A DNA stretch of 64,000 nt from Corallococcus macrosporus (GCF_017302985.1 NZ_JAFIMU010000008.1:219043-283042), one strand, 5' to 3'; positions 17,832-30,569 are shown, counted from the first letter of the stretch. Made by a program: numbers and translations. The notes: generated by a model from the sequence alone, not told the origin.

Positions 17832-18644
17832 TCACACTTCGCGACGGCGACCTCCCCCCAAGGCCTGTGAAGCGAGCGAGGCGCCAAGCACCAGCAGGAC
17901 GAGCAATCCCCACGCGGGAATAACGACGCGGCCCCCGCCCTCGTAGATGAGCGCGGCGTAGGAAGTCCCCAGGTAGCGGCCCAGGGACATGGGCTCCATG
18001 CGGGCGATGCCGAAGAAGCTCACCGTGGACTCGGTGAGGATGGCGTTGGGCAGGCGGCTCAGGAACACGGCGAGCACGAACGGGCGCAGCATGGGCCACA
18101 GGTGCACACGCAGGACGTGCAGCCCGCCGCCGCCCAGGGCCCTCGCGGCGGCCACGTACTCCTGGCCCTCCAGCGTGGCCAGGCGGTCGCGGAACATGCG
18201 CGCGGGGCCGGCCCAGCCCACCAGGGCCAGGGACGTCACCATCAAGCCAAAGGGGCCCAGGCCGCCGCCCATGCCCGCGTCCATGAGGGACTGGCCCGCG
18301 AGCTGGAGCACCATCACCACGAGCACGTCCGGCAGGGCGAACACGGCGTCGACGGCGCGAAGGAGCACCTGCTCCGTCACCCCGCCGGACAGCCGCGCGA
18401 GCGCCGCGACGGCGAGCCCCAGCACGGTGGACAGCGCACCGGCCGCGAGCCCCACGGCCAGGGACACCCACAGGCCGCCGAAGGCCAGCTCGCACACGCT
18501 GCGGTCAGGGCGGTTCAAGTCCCAGCCCAGCGGGCAGGTGTTGGACAGGGCTTCCGGGAACAGGCGTCCGGCCAGGAGGCTCAGGACGCCCAGGCCCACC
18601 AGGAGGACCAGTCCCACCCAGGCGCGCACGGGGACGCGGCTCAA
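17832..18644 (-). CDS. Peptide-type ABC transporter permease (DppC-like)
   Basis: A 270-residue inner-membrane permease with five or six helices. The EAA-type loop that docks the ATPase is visible as GQEYVAAARALGGGGLHVLRVHLWP. The TTG start overlaps the stop of the upstream permease (TTGA), giving tight translational coupling. With its partner it would form the channel of a dipeptide, oligopeptide or nickel importer. No ATP-binding subunit is encoded next to it in this window. Confidence 0.85.
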   Translation of the reverse strand: MSRVPVRAWVGLVLLVGLGVLSLLAGRLFPEALSNTCPLGWDLNRPDRSVCELAFGGLWVSLAVGLAAGALSTVLGLAVAALARLSGGVTEQVLLRAVDAVFALPDVLVVMVLQLAGQSLMDAGMGGGLGPFGLMVTSLALVGWAGPARMFRDRLATLEGQEYVAAARALGGGGLHVLRVHLWPMLRPFVLAVFLSRLPNAILTESTVSFFGIARMEPMSLGRYLGTSYAALIYEGGGRVVIPAWGLLVLLVLGASLASQALGGGRRREV

Positions 18645-19525
18645 GCGCGGGCCTCCCGGGCGCGCGGATCCACGAGCATGCGCAGGAGCTCCACGGTGAG
18701 GCTCACGACGACGAGCACGGTGGCGAAGGTGGTGGTGGACACGACGACGACGGCGACCTGCTTGTTGAGCACGGCGAGCACGTAGAGCTGGCCGAAGTAG
18801 GGCAGGCCGAAGACGCGCTCCGCGGCGAACGAGCCCGCGAGCAGCGCGGTGGCGACGGGCGTCACGGCGTCCAGGAGCGCGGGCCACACGTTGGGGAGCA
18901 CGTGGCGGCGCAGCACGGTGCCCGGGTCCAGGCCCTTGCTGAGCGCGGTGCGCACGTAGTCGCGGGACAGCTCGGTCTCCAGCGCGTCGCCCACGAGCGT
19001 GCCCAGGAAGGTCCCGGGCCAGATGGCGATGACGACCGCCGCGCAGAGCTCCGGCAGCAGGTGTCCGCGCTCCACCACGGCGGGGGCCAGGAGCAGCGCG
19101 GGGATGAACACCGGCGTGCCGAACGCCACGGCGGGGAGCACATCACCGAAGACAGCGAAGCGCCCTCGCCGCCACCGGGTGCGAAGGAGCGCGAAGGCCA
19201 CGGCCCAGGCCAGGGCCAGGGGCAGCGCGACCAGCCCCACGCCCACGCTGCCGGAGAGCTTCTGGAGGAGCTCATCGCCGGTGATGCCCTGCGCGCTGGT
19301 GCCCAGCCGCTCCCCGGAGAAGAGTTTCTGCCAGGGCCGCAGGAACCCGAGCGGCTCACCGATGCCCAGGTCGCGCTGGTACGAAGCCGCCAGCTCCGGA
19401 GACACCTGCCGCTTGGCGTCGCTCTCCGTGGTGAGCGGCAGCGCGGCCATGAGGAAGTAAGAGGCCACCGCCACCACCGGCACGAGCACGAGCTGGCGCA
19501 CAAGGCGCGTCGCGATGAGGCGCAT
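18641..19525 (-). CDS. Peptide-type ABC transporter permease (DppB-like)
   Basis: A 294-residue inner-membrane permease with about six helices. The N-terminus (IATRLVRQLVLVPVVAVASYFLM) matches DppB/OppB-type proteins, the DLGIGEPLGFL periplasmic segment is typical, and the EAA-like loop is seen as SRDYVRTALSKGLDPGTVLRRHVLPN. Its ATG lies inside one copy of a 25-base repeat that recurs at the end of the binding-protein gene. It is coupled to the DppC-like gene downstream by a 4-base overlap. Confidence 0.85.
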   Translation of the reverse strand: MRLIATRLVRQLVLVPVVAVASYFLMAALPLTTESDAKRQVSPELAASYQRDLGIGEPLGFLRPWQKLFSGERLGTSAQGITGDELLQKLSGSVGVGLVALPLALAWAVAFALLRTRWRRGRFAVFGDVLPAVAFGTPVFIPALLLAPAVVERGHLLPELCAAVVIAIWPGTFLGTLVGDALETELSRDYVRTALSKGLDPGTVLRRHVLPNVWPALLDAVTPVATALLAGSFAAERVFGLPYFGQLYVLAVLNKQVAVVVVSTTTFATVLVVVSLTVELLRMLVDPRAREARA

Positions 19526-19544
19526 GCGCTAGCGCCCCTGCCCT
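19520..19544. repeat. 25-bp direct repeat, copy at the dppB-like start
   Basis: A 25-base sequence carrying, on the minus strand, TAG-CGC-ATG across the dppB-like start codon. It matches 19802-19826 at 23 of 25 positions, in the same orientation, with a period of 282 bases. A looser third copy (19602-19624) resembles the adjoining 19532-19555. Confidence 0.85.
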
Positions 19545-19807
19545 GAAAGCCGTGACGGAGGGATGCGCCAGTCGCTCACCGGACACGTCACCACGTTCCA
19601 CGGCGCCTGCCGCAAAGGCCGTGATGAGCACGCGCGCCATGCGCCTCCGGCGAAGTACGGCCGGACGGTTCGCATTGAGCCTTCACGCGAAGGGACTGCG
19701 CCGCGAGACGCGATGCCTCGCGACCGGGACCTCGCGCGAATGCGGCAACCGTGCGGAGCACGCAGGCAGTGCGACGTCACACTTCGCATCACGGAATCCG
19801 TGCGCAT
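19529..19807 (-). other. Repeat-bounded 282-bp spacer with a 92-codon open frame
   Basis: Between the binding-protein stop and the dppB-like start lies a spacer with an open frame of 92 codons that begins three bases after one stop and ends three bases before the next start, using the same TAG-CGC-ATG junction on both sides. The predicted peptide is rich in Arg, Ser and Cys and about a quarter of its codons end in A or T, unlike the near-saturated GC3 of neighbouring genes. I therefore think it is probably not a normal gene but inserted or rearranged DNA. No known domain is seen. Confidence 0.45.
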
Positions 19808-19826
19808 GCGCTACGGCCCCTGCCCT
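19802..19826. repeat. 25-bp direct repeat, copy at the binding-protein stop
   Basis: This copy contains the stop codon of the binding-protein gene, then CGC and an ATG on the minus strand. It differs from 19520-19544 only at two adjacent bases (a GC to CG swap). Confidence 0.85.
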
Positions 19827-21517
19827 TCCGCGCGGGCGTTGGCCGTCTCATCCGGTCCCAGCCGCAACGCGCGCAGTGCGAGGAAGTTGAACGGATCCAC
19901 GTCCAGACCGTGCAGCCGGGCCCGCGCTCGGAAGTAGCGGTCCGGGTGGTACAGCGGCGCGATGACGGCCTGCTCCCCCACCAGCACCTCCTGCGCCTTC
20001 GCGTACAGCTCGCGCGCATGCGCCGGATCCGGGTCGCCGTCCGCCGCCTCCAGCAACTGCTCGAAGCGGCGCATCGGTTCGCCACCGGCCTGCGTCTCCC
20101 AGCCGGTCTGGTGGTTGCCCTGGCGTTCGAACAGCGTGAAGAACGTGTTCGGGTGCGCGTAGTCCGCGCCCAGCCGCCGCAGCTGCAGGTCATACGCGCG
20201 CGGCCCCTGCGGCGTCCTGCGCGCCACCTCCGCGGAGAAGTCCGAGCGCGAATCCACCACCACCTGCACGCCCACCTTCGCCAGCTGCGCCGCGATGCGC
20301 TCCGCCAGCGCCTCCTCCGGCACGAACGAGTCCCCCGCCTTCACCACCAGCCGCAGCGGCCGGTCCAGCCCCTTCGCCCCCGCCAGCTCCGCCTTCGCCC
20401 GCTCCGGCTCGTAGCGAGGCAGCCGCGCCGCCTGCTCCGGCGTCGCCGCGTCCGGCAGCTCCGGAGGCAGCAGCACGTTCGTCGCGCGCGCCGCCGGCAA
20501 CAACCCAGCGAGCAGCGCGTCCCGATCCAGCGCCCGAGCCAGCGCCCGGCGCACCTCCGGCCGGTCCAACGGCGGACGCTCCGTGTTGAAGGCCAGGAAG
20601 TACGTGGACAACAGCGGCTCGCGCTTCAGGTCCGCGGCCCGCATCCCGCGCAGCGCCGCCGCGCTGTCCACGAACACGAAGTCCACCCGGCCCCGCTCAT
20701 AGAGCGCCGGGCCGATCTCCGACTTCATCAGCGTCAGCACCGGCGCCGGCGTCTCCCCCGGCCCCAGCGGTGGAGGGAACGCGCTGCGTGGGTTGTAGAC
20801 CAGCCGCACGCGCTCACCCGCGCGGTCCCATCGCTCCACGCGGTAAGGCCCCACCGCCAGCGGACGCCCGTCACGAGGCCGGTCGAAGTAGTCGCGCACC
20901 GCCTCGTCCGACTTGCCCTCCAGGTCCGCCGACGGCGCGGGAAAGAACAGGTACACGTTCGCGAGCCGCGCCAGGAAGTAGCTCCGGGGCCGCTCCAACG
21001 TCACCCGCAGCGTCCGAGCATCCACCGCCTCCACGCCCACGCGCGCCAGCGCCGCCTTCACCTCCGCCTCCGGCGCCCCGCGCTCCAGCAACGCGAGCAC
21101 CTCCTCCGCTCCCTGGAGGTCCGCCATCTCGCCACGCTCGCGCCCCAGCAACGCCCGGTGCCACCCGAAGACGAAGTCGCGCGCCGTCACGGGCGAACCG
21201 TCCGACCACGTCACGCCGGGCTTGAGGTGGAAGGTGTAGACCTCGTGCCCGGCCGCGTCCGCCTCGCGCTCCCAGCGTTCCGCCAGGCCCGGCTGGACGG
21301 AGTGGTCCGCGCCCAGCGTGGTGAGCCCCTTTTGCGTGGCCAGCATCACCGGGTAGTTCACCCAGCTCTGCGGATCCGAGTGGCTCCAGTCGAGCGTGGT
21401 GGGCATCGCGGGCACCACCACCTTCACGCCCGGCTCGGGCTGGAAGCCGCAGGGCCCGCAGGCCGCGGCCATCACCAGCACCAGGGAGTAGGACAGGATT
21501 CGCGCGCGGGGAGCCAC
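19811..21517 (-). CDS. Peptide-type ABC transporter substrate-binding lipoprotein
   Basis: A 568-residue family 5 solute-binding protein (DppA/OppA type) anchored as a lipoprotein ([12 protein letters not shown]). Family blocks include [12 protein letters not shown], the GLAERWE region, [30 protein letters not shown] and [17 protein letters not shown]. It captures a peptide or similar ligand in the periplasm and hands it to the two permeases downstream. It is the first gene of the importer operon. The ligand cannot be inferred. Confidence 0.9.
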   Translation of the reverse strand: MAPRARILSYSLVLVMAAACGPCGFQPEPGVKVVVPAMPTTLDWSHSDPQSWVNYPVMLATQKGLTTLGADHSVQPGLAERWEREADAAGHEVYTFHLKPGVTWSDGSPVTARDFVFGWHRALLGRERGEMADLQGAEEVLALLERGAPEAEVKAALARVGVEAVDARTLRVTLERPRSYFLARLANVYLFFPAPSADLEGKSDEAVRDYFDRPRDGRPLAVGPYRVERWDRAGERVRLVYNPRSAFPPPLGPGETPAPVLTLMKSEIGPALYERGRVDFVFVDSAAALRGMRAADLKREPLLSTYFLAFNTERPPLDRPEVRRALARALDRDALLAGLLPAARATNVLLPPELPDAATPEQAARLPRYEPERAKAELAGAKGLDRPLRLVVKAGDSFVPEEALAERIAAQLAKVGVQVVVDSRSDFSAEVARRTPQGPRAYDLQLRRLGADYAHPNTFFTLFERQGNHQTGWETQAGGEPMRRFEQLLEAADGDPDPAHARELYAKAQEVLVGEQAVIAPLYHPDRYFRARARLHGLDVDPFNFLALRALRLGPDETANARAEGQGP

Positions 21518-21610
21518 CGTCCGCGTTGTACCCCGACCGGCGCCGGAAAAGAGAGAAGCCAGGAGACCGGCGACTCCTGGTCGGCCGGCATCCTGGCTTC
21601 GTCACTGCCC

Positions 21611-21627
21611 GGCCCCCTCAAGGGGCC
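21611..21627 (-). terminator. Stem-loop after lon
   Basis: On the minus strand, 12 bases beyond the lon stop, GGCCCC and GGGGCC form a six-base stem with a five-base loop. No U-run follows, so termination is plausible but not certain. Confidence 0.5.
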
Positions 21628-21639
21628 GAAGGCTCAACC

Positions 21640-24093
<2,454 letters not shown>

Positions 24094-24109
24094 GTATCCG
24101 CCACCCGCT

Positions 24110-24130
24110 GGCCTGCCAGACAGGCAGGCC
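24110..24130. promoter_or_regulatory. Perfect palindrome just upstream of lon
   Basis: GGCCTGCC and GGCAGGCC form a perfect 8-base inverted repeat around a five-base centre, ending 16 bases before the lon ATG. It could be an operator or an mRNA hairpin near the ribosome binding site. A TATAGA-like -10 lies further upstream, near 24182-24187, without a convincing -35. Confidence 0.45.
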
Positions 24131-24262
24131 CTTCAAGAGTTGCCCACATGCCGCCCAAGCGCGCATGCAGGGTGAAACACCGCTCTATAACACGCCGGTC
24201 GCAGGCCCCGTTCCCGTCACAAGATTGGGGGCCTGCCCCCTGCCATCAAGGGAACACCGGGA

Positions 24263-24281
24263 GGCAGGACTGTGTCCTGCC
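24263..24281 (-). terminator. Stem-loop after the S9 peptidase gene
   Basis: Six bases beyond the peptidase stop on the minus strand, GGCAGGAC and GTCCTGCC form a perfect 8-base stem with a three-base loop. No U-run follows. Confidence 0.55.
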
Positions 24282-24287
24282 CCGATT

Positions 24288-26498
24288 CTAACGGCTCTCG
24301 GCCGCTACCCCTGCATCCGGCCGTGCCACGCCCAGGACCTGGAAGAGGAAGGCGTACATGTCGACGCTGGACTCGATGGCCTTGGCCACCTGGTCCGCCC
24401 CTCCGTGGCCCGCGTTGGCCTCAATGCGTAGCAACGTGGGCGCCGCATTGCCCTTCGCGTTCTGCACCGCCGCCACGAACTTGCGCGCGTGCATGGGGTC
24501 CACGCGGTCGTCGTGGTCGGAGCTCATCATCAGGAGCGCCGGGTACTGCACGTCCTGCCGCACGTGGTGGTAGGGCGAATAGGCGTACAGGGTCTTGAAC
24601 TGCCCGGCGTCCTCCGCCGACCCGTACTCCGGCACCCACGTCCGCCCGCTGCCGAACAGGTGGAAGCGAACCATGTCCAGGAGCGGCACGCCGCACACCA
24701 CCGCGCCGTACAGCTCCGGGCGCTGCGTCATGGCCGCGCCCACCAGGAGGCCGCCGTTGCTGCCGCCGTAGATGGCCAGCTTCTTGGCTTGAGTGTACTT
24801 CTCCTTCGCCAGGTACTCGGCCGCGCCGGCGAAGTCGTCGAAGACGTTCTGCTTGTTCGCGCCCTTGCCCGCCTCGTGCCACGCGGTGCCGTACTCACCG
24901 CCGCCGCGCAGGTTGGCCACCGCGTAGACGCCGCCCGCGTCCAGCCAGGGCAGGATGCTCGCGCGGAAGGAGGGCTGCATGCTGACGAGGAAGCCGCCGT
25001 ACCCGTACAGGAGCGTGGGCGCGGAGCCGTCCTTCTTCAGGCCCTTCTTGTACACGAGGAACATGGGCACCTTCGTGCCGTCCTTCGACGTGTAGAAGAC
25101 CTGCTCCGTGGTGTACGCGTCCGGGTCCATGGGCACTTCCACCTTCGCCCACAGGTCCACCTTCCCGCTCTTCACGGACGTCCGGTACACCTGCCGGGGC
25201 GTGGTGAAGGAGCTGTAGGAGAAGTAGGCGTCGTCCTGGTCCTCCAGGCCCGTCAGGTTGCTGGCGGCGCCCACGCCCGGCAGCTGCACGGTGCGCACCG
25301 GCTTGCCCTCCAGCGTGGTGATGCGCAGCTCCGTCGTCACGTCCTTGAGGTACTCCAGCGCCAGGTGGCCGCCCACCAGCGACACGCTCTCCAGCGTCGC
25401 CTTGGGGTCCTCGGGCACCAGCTCCTTCCAGTTCGCGCGCTCGGTCTTCTTCGGGTCCACGGCGAAGATGCGCTGGCGCGGGGCGCCCTCGTCGGTGACG
25501 ACGTAGAAGCGGTCCTTCCAGGCGAGGACGTTGTACTTGGCGCCCTTGCCCTTCACGAGCAGCCGCCAGTCCTTCTCCGCCGGGTGCTTCCAGTAGACGT
25601 CGTTCTCGCTCCAGCCGCGCAGGATGGACGCGAAGAGGTACTTGCCGTCGCGGGACAGGTCGCCCTGGAGGAACGTGGTGGGGTCGCCCGTGCGCTCGTG
25701 CACGACGACGTCCTTCTTCGGGTCCTCGCCCAGCTTGTGGAACTTGAGCGTGGTGTAGCCCGGGCGCGCGTCCACCGGGATGGAGGGGTCCGTGGGCAGC
25801 CACTCGTAGTAGAAGCCCTTGCCGTCCGGGGTCCAGTTCGTGTTGGCGTACTTCGCGCCCTCAATCACGTCGACCTTGGACCACTCGCCGGTGTCCACGT
25901 CGATGACGTGCAGGGTGGCCTCGTCCGCGGCGTTGGGGCGCACCGGGAAGGCCACGCGCTTGCCGTCCCACGACGGCACCCAGCGGCCCAGGGACACCGG
26001 GGCCGCCTTGCTCATCTCGTTCGGGTCCAGCAGCACCTTCTCCTGTCCGGACTCGCCGTCCTTCCAGTAGACGATGGCCTTCTCCTTGTCCTTGTGGGTC
26101 CGCATGTAGAAGAAGCGGTTGCCCCGGCGGAACGGCGCCGTCACCGAGTCCACGTAGAACAGCTCCGTGAAGCGCTTCGCCAGCGCGTCGCGGCCCGGCA
26201 TCTTCGCCAGCGCGTCACGGGTGAAGCCGTCCTGCGTCTTCATCCAGGCCTGGACCTCCGGGGCCTTCTCGTCCTCCAGCCAGCGGTACGGGTCCGCCAC
26301 CTGCTGGCCGTGCAGCGTGTCCACCACCGCTTCGGAACGGGTCGCCGGGTAGGCCATGCGGGAAGGGCCCTCCCGGGCCGGAGCGCTGTCGCCCTTCGTG
26401 TGGGAAGACGCGGAGGCAGGGGCCTCTTCGCGCGTGGCTTCCTTCGTCGAGGTGCAGGCCACGAGCGACAGCAGGGCAGGCATGAGGAGCTTTCTCAT
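24288..26498 (-). CDS. Prolyl oligopeptidase family S9 lipoprotein
   Basis: A 736-residue serine peptidase of the S9A type that cleaves short peptides after proline. A lipoprotein signal (KLLMPALLSLVAC) places it in the envelope. Residues about 60-450 are the beta-propeller that gates the active site; the C-terminal hydrolase domain has the nucleophile in GGSNGGLL, the aspartate in SSDHDDRVDP and the histidine in NAGHGG, so the triad is complete. The ATG at 26498 is chosen over an upstream TTG because it starts the signal peptide. It sits between clpX and lon on the same strand but is separated from clpX by a terminator. Confidence 0.92.
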   Translation of the reverse strand: MRKLLMPALLSLVACTSTKEATREEAPASASSHTKGDSAPAREGPSRMAYPATRSEAVVDTLHGQQVADPYRWLEDEKAPEVQAWMKTQDGFTRDALAKMPGRDALAKRFTELFYVDSVTAPFRRGNRFFYMRTHKDKEKAIVYWKDGESGQEKVLLDPNEMSKAAPVSLGRWVPSWDGKRVAFPVRPNAADEATLHVIDVDTGEWSKVDVIEGAKYANTNWTPDGKGFYYEWLPTDPSIPVDARPGYTTLKFHKLGEDPKKDVVVHERTGDPTTFLQGDLSRDGKYLFASILRGWSENDVYWKHPAEKDWRLLVKGKGAKYNVLAWKDRFYVVTDEGAPRQRIFAVDPKKTERANWKELVPEDPKATLESVSLVGGHLALEYLKDVTTELRITTLEGKPVRTVQLPGVGAASNLTGLEDQDDAYFSYSSFTTPRQVYRTSVKSGKVDLWAKVEVPMDPDAYTTEQVFYTSKDGTKVPMFLVYKKGLKKDGSAPTLLYGYGGFLVSMQPSFRASILPWLDAGGVYAVANLRGGGEYGTAWHEAGKGANKQNVFDDFAGAAEYLAKEKYTQAKKLAIYGGSNGGLLVGAAMTQRPELYGAVVCGVPLLDMVRFHLFGSGRTWVPEYGSAEDAGQFKTLYAYSPYHHVRQDVQYPALLMMSSDHDDRVDPMHARKFVAAVQNAKGNAAPTLLRIEANAGHGGADQVAKAIESSVDMYAFLFQVLGVARPDAGVAAESR

Positions 26499-26585
26499 GG
26501 GGGACAGCAGATACAAGAAGCCCCCGTTCCCAGCCCGGAAAAAGTGCGCCCCGCCTCCCCCGCCTGGACGCCCTGGAAAGACACA

Positions 26586-26617
26586 GGGCGCGCCCCGGTC
26601 AAGACCGTGACGCGCCC
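26586..26617 (-). terminator. Terminator after clpX
   Basis: On the minus strand GGGCGCG and CGCGCCC pair around an inner GGTC/GACC hairpin, followed by TGTGTCTTTCC. It lies about 46 bases after the clpX stop. The trailing sequence resembles that of the tRNA-Lys terminator at 30413-30444. Confidence 0.65.
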
Positions 26618-26663
26618 CGTCATCCTCTTCAGGCCCTTGCGAGCCCCTAGGGGATGCCTTCGC

Positions 26664-27947
<1,284 letters not shown>

Positions 27948-28012
27948 GAAATCCCTCGCTGCGCCTGAAAGGCCCCAACCCGCTTCGCGTCCGGTCCCCT
28001 GCCCCTGCGTCC

Positions 28013-28042
28013 AATCTAGTCAGCCCCCATCCGGAACGTCCA
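28013..28042 (-). promoter_or_regulatory. Possible clpX promoter
   Basis: On the minus strand TGGACG and TAGATT are separated by 18 bases, each matching the sigma-70 consensus at four of six positions. The implied transcript start is about 60 bases upstream of the clpX ATG and downstream of the clpP hairpin. Confidence 0.4.
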
Positions 28043-28129
28043 CGCACCTTCCGGGTACTTAACAAGGGGAAAATGCCGGTGACGGGAGAAACGAGAAGGC
28101 CGGAGGCGCGGGAGAAGATTCCCAGCACC

Positions 28130-28146
28130 CCCGGCCGCCGGCCGGG
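28130..28146 (-). terminator. Stem-loop between clpP and clpX
   Basis: CCCGGCC and GGCCGGG form a perfect 7-base stem with a three-base loop, 36 bases after the clpP stop. There is no U-run. It may only partly stop transcription into clpX. Confidence 0.5.
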
Positions 28147-28182
28147 TGGTTGTCACCCCGGCACGTTCGGATGTCGGTGTGT

Positions 28183-28803
28183 CTACTTCTTCTCTTCCGG
28201 CTTCACGCCCACGACCTTCCGCGGGTCCTGGATGGCGTCGAGGATGCCGTACGCCTTCGCCTCCGCGGCGCCCATGAAGTAGTCGCGGTCCGTGTCCTTC
28301 TCCACGCGCTCGATCGTCTGGCCGGTGTGCTTGACGATGAGCTCGTTGAGCTTCGCCTTCATCCGGAGGATTTCGCGGGCCTGGATTTCGATGTCCGTCG
28401 CCTGACCGCGCGCGCCGCCGAGCGGCTGGTGGATCATGATGCGGCTGGAGGGCAGCGAGTAGCGCTTGCCCTTCGCGCCGGCGAGCAGCAGCACGGCGCC
28501 CATGGAGGCCGCCTGCCCCACGCAGATGGTGGAGACAGGCGCCTTGACGTACTGCATCGTGTCGTAGATGGCGAGGCCCGCCGTCACCGACCCGCCGGGC
28601 GAGTTGATGTAGAGGTTGATGTCCTTGTCCGGGTCCTCGGACTCCAGGAACAGGAGCTGGGCGACGATGGCGTTGGCCACGTCATCGTCGATCTCCGTTC
28701 CTAGCATGACGATGCGGTCCTTCAGGAGCCGGCTGTAGATGTCGTACGAGCGCTCACCCCGGTGGGTCTGCTCGATGACGTAGGGGACGGGCATGAAGGG
28801 CAT
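28183..28803 (-). CDS. clpP: ClpP, proteolytic subunit of ClpXP
   Basis: A 206-residue serine peptidase forming the two-ring Clp chamber. The catalytic serine is in GQAASMGA (about residue 101), the histidine in [10 protein letters not shown] (about residue 126) and the aspartate in [10 protein letters not shown] (about residue 175). There is a short propeptide-like N-terminus before PVPYVIEQT. It lies 48 bases after tig on the same strand, so the two are probably co-transcribed. Confidence 0.97.
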   Translation of the reverse strand: MPFMPVPYVIEQTHRGERSYDIYSRLLKDRIVMLGTEIDDDVANAIVAQLLFLESEDPDKDINLYINSPGGSVTAGLAIYDTMQYVKAPVSTICVGQAASMGAVLLLAGAKGKRYSLPSSRIMIHQPLGGARGQATDIEIQAREILRMKAKLNELIVKHTGQTIERVEKDTDRDYFMGAAEAKAYGILDAIQDPRKVVGVKPEEKK

Positions 28804-28851
28804 GTCGGATGGACCTCTAGAAGGGACTTACGAAGACTTGAAGGAAAAGCC

Positions 28852-30129
28852 TCAAGAATACTTCGCCCGGCCCTTGAGGAATTCAATCGTCTTTTCCTCG
28901 CGAAGTCGCAGAGACAACCCAAGGCGCTCGTCCGGGCCCTTGAAGTACTTCTTCACCTGGGCGACCGGCTGGTTGGCCTCGATGGCGAGGTCCTCGATGC
29001 GCTTCTCCACCTCTTCGTCGGACGCCTGGATGTTCTGCTGCTGGGCGATGGCCTCGAACAGCAGCGTGCCCTTCACCTCCAGGGTGGCCTTCTCCCGCAT
29101 CTCGTCGCGCAGGCGGTTGAAGTCCAGGCCCAGCTGGCGCGGGTCGATGCCCTGACGCTGCATCTGGCGGAAGGCGCCCTCCATCATGGAGTCGATGGCG
29201 CGCTCCACCATGGCGCGGGGCACGTCGAACGGGTTCTTCTCCAGCAGCGCCTTGATGAGCGCGTCGCGCTCGTCCACGGTGGCCTGGTTCTTCTTGGCCT
29301 TCTCCAGGTCCGAGCGGACCTTGGCGCGCAGCTCGTCCACCGTCTGCGCGACGCCCGTCTCCTTGGCGAAGTCGTCGTTGAGCTCCGGCACCACCGGCTT
29401 CTTCAGCTCCTTGACGGTGATGTGGAAGACGGCCGTCTTCCCGCGGACCTCTTCGGCCTGGTAGTCCTGGGCGAAGGTGTACTCGACGTCCTTGGACTCG
29501 CCGACCTTCACGCCCGCCAGCTGCGGGATGTTGCCCTGGATGAGGTCGCCATCCTGCACGCGCACGCCAATGCCGTCCGCCTTGCTGCCGGGGAACGCAT
29601 TGCCGTCCACCTTCGCCTCGAAGTCGATGGTAACCTGGTCACCCTGCGCCGCGGCGTCGCGGTCGGTGACGGGCTCGATGCGGCCCATGTTCTGGCGCAT
29701 CTGCTCAATCTGCTGGTTCACGGCGTCGTCGGCGACGGCGGTGTCCACCTTGGTGAGGGCCAGGCCCTCGAAGTCCTTGGCCTCCACCTTCGGCTTCACC
29801 TCCACGCGCGCCTCGAAGCTGAAGGGGGCGCCGGGCTTGAGGCCGGAGTTGGTCACCTGGGGGGAGGCGACGGCCTCCACCTTGTGCTCGCGCACGGCAT
29901 CCAGGTAGGCGCGCTGGACGACGCGCTGGATGACGTCGTCCTCCACCTGCTCGCGGTACTTCTGCTCGAGGATGCGGCGGGGGACCTTGCCCTGGCGGAA
30001 GCCGGGCAGGCGCACCTGACCGCTGAGCGCGGCGTACGCGCGGTTGAGCTCCTCAGCAACGCGGGCGTTGTCGACCTCGATGGAGAGCTTCTTCTCGATG
30101 GGAGAGAGCTCTTCGACCTGGACCTTCAT
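28852..30129 (-). CDS. tig: Trigger factor, ribosome-associated chaperone
   Basis: A 425-residue chaperone and peptidyl-prolyl isomerase that meets nascent chains at the ribosome exit. The N-terminal ribosome-docking signature is seen as [18 protein letters not shown] (residues about 43-60), followed by an FKBP-like domain ([14 protein letters not shown]) and a long helical C-terminal domain. The ATG at 30129 gives the family N-terminus [10 protein letters not shown] and has GAGG seven bases upstream. It is the first gene of the tig-clpP-clpX block and has its own promoter candidate just beyond tRNA-Leu. Confidence 0.95.
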   Translation of the reverse strand: MKVQVEELSPIEKKLSIEVDNARVAEELNRAYAALSGQVRLPGFRQGKVPRRILEQKYREQVEDDVIQRVVQRAYLDAVREHKVEAVASPQVTNSGLKPGAPFSFEARVEVKPKVEAKDFEGLALTKVDTAVADDAVNQQIEQMRQNMGRIEPVTDRDAAAQGDQVTIDFEAKVDGNAFPGSKADGIGVRVQDGDLIQGNIPQLAGVKVGESKDVEYTFAQDYQAEEVRGKTAVFHITVKELKKPVVPELNDDFAKETGVAQTVDELRAKVRSDLEKAKKNQATVDERDALIKALLEKNPFDVPRAMVERAIDSMMEGAFRQMQRQGIDPRQLGLDFNRLRDEMREKATLEVKGTLLFEAIAQQQNIQASDEEVEKRIEDLAIEANQPVAQVKKYFKGPDERLGLSLRLREEKTIEFLKGRAKYS

Positions 30130-30197
30130 GCGGGCCTCGCTCGCCGCCTCCACGGGCCTTCGCGTCCCGGGGCGGCAACCGGAAAGTGGGACGTGCG

Positions 30198-30226
30198 GCT
30201 TTAGGGGATAGGCACGAACGGGTCAA
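30198..30226 (-). promoter_or_regulatory. Promoter candidate for tig-clpP
   Basis: On the minus strand TTGACC, a 17-base spacer and TAAAGC. The -35 is strong and the -10 moderate. It starts immediately after the 3' end of tRNA-Leu and would give a 5' leader of roughly 60 bases for tig. Confidence 0.5.
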
Positions 30227-30233
30227 CGCGAAA

Positions 30234-30315
30234 TGGGCGAGGAGGGACTCGAACCCTCACACCTTGCGGTACCAGATCCTAAGTCTGGCGCGTCTACCAG
30301 TTTCGCCACCCGCCC
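30234..30315 (-). tRNA. tRNA-Leu (UAG)
   Basis: An 82-base class II tRNA. The acceptor stem GGGCGGG/CTCGCCC closes with one G-U pair; the anticodon stem CCAGA/TCTGG holds the loop CTTAGGA, giving anticodon UAG. A long variable arm and TTCGAGT T-loop are present. CCA is not encoded. Confidence 0.96.
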
Positions 30316-30412
30316 GACGCGTCGCGCGACCGCCGTCCTACTCCGAAACGTCCGTGGACGACAGGGGCTTTCCCACCCACGCCCGTGGGCCAGGGGGATG
30401 CCGGAAAAGACA

Positions 30413-30444
30413 CAGGGCCCCTTCCGTTTCCAGAAGGGGCCCTG
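30413..30444 (-). terminator. Terminator after tRNA-Lys
   Basis: A perfect 12-base stem (CAGGGCCCCTTC and GAAGGGGCCCTG) with an eight-base loop, followed on the minus strand by TGTCTTTTCC. It begins four bases after the end of tRNA-Lys and separates it from tRNA-Leu. Confidence 0.85.
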
Positions 30445-30448
30445 CGAG

Positions 30449-30521
30449 TGAGAGCGGAGGGAATCGAACCCACAACCTATGGATTAAGAGTCCATTGCTC
30501 TGCCAATTGAGCTACGCTCCC
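30449..30521 (-). tRNA. tRNA-Lys (CUU)
   Basis: A 73-base tRNA. Acceptor stem GGGAGCG/CGCTCTC with one G-U pair, anticodon stem ATGGA/TCCAT, loop CTCTTAA with anticodon CUU, T-loop TTCGATT, discriminator A. CCA is not encoded. It has a strong promoter 42 bases upstream and a strong terminator. Confidence 0.96.
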
Positions 30522-30569
30522 GGCTTTGCGTTCGGCCGCGTTGGCTGCGCGACGTCCGAGGTGGCGCGG

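Noticed and set aside
24094..24287. A heat-shock promoter for lon
   Set aside because: A TATAGA-like -10 is visible on the minus strand, but no -35 or CTTGAA-type box lies at a proper distance, so I list only the palindrome.
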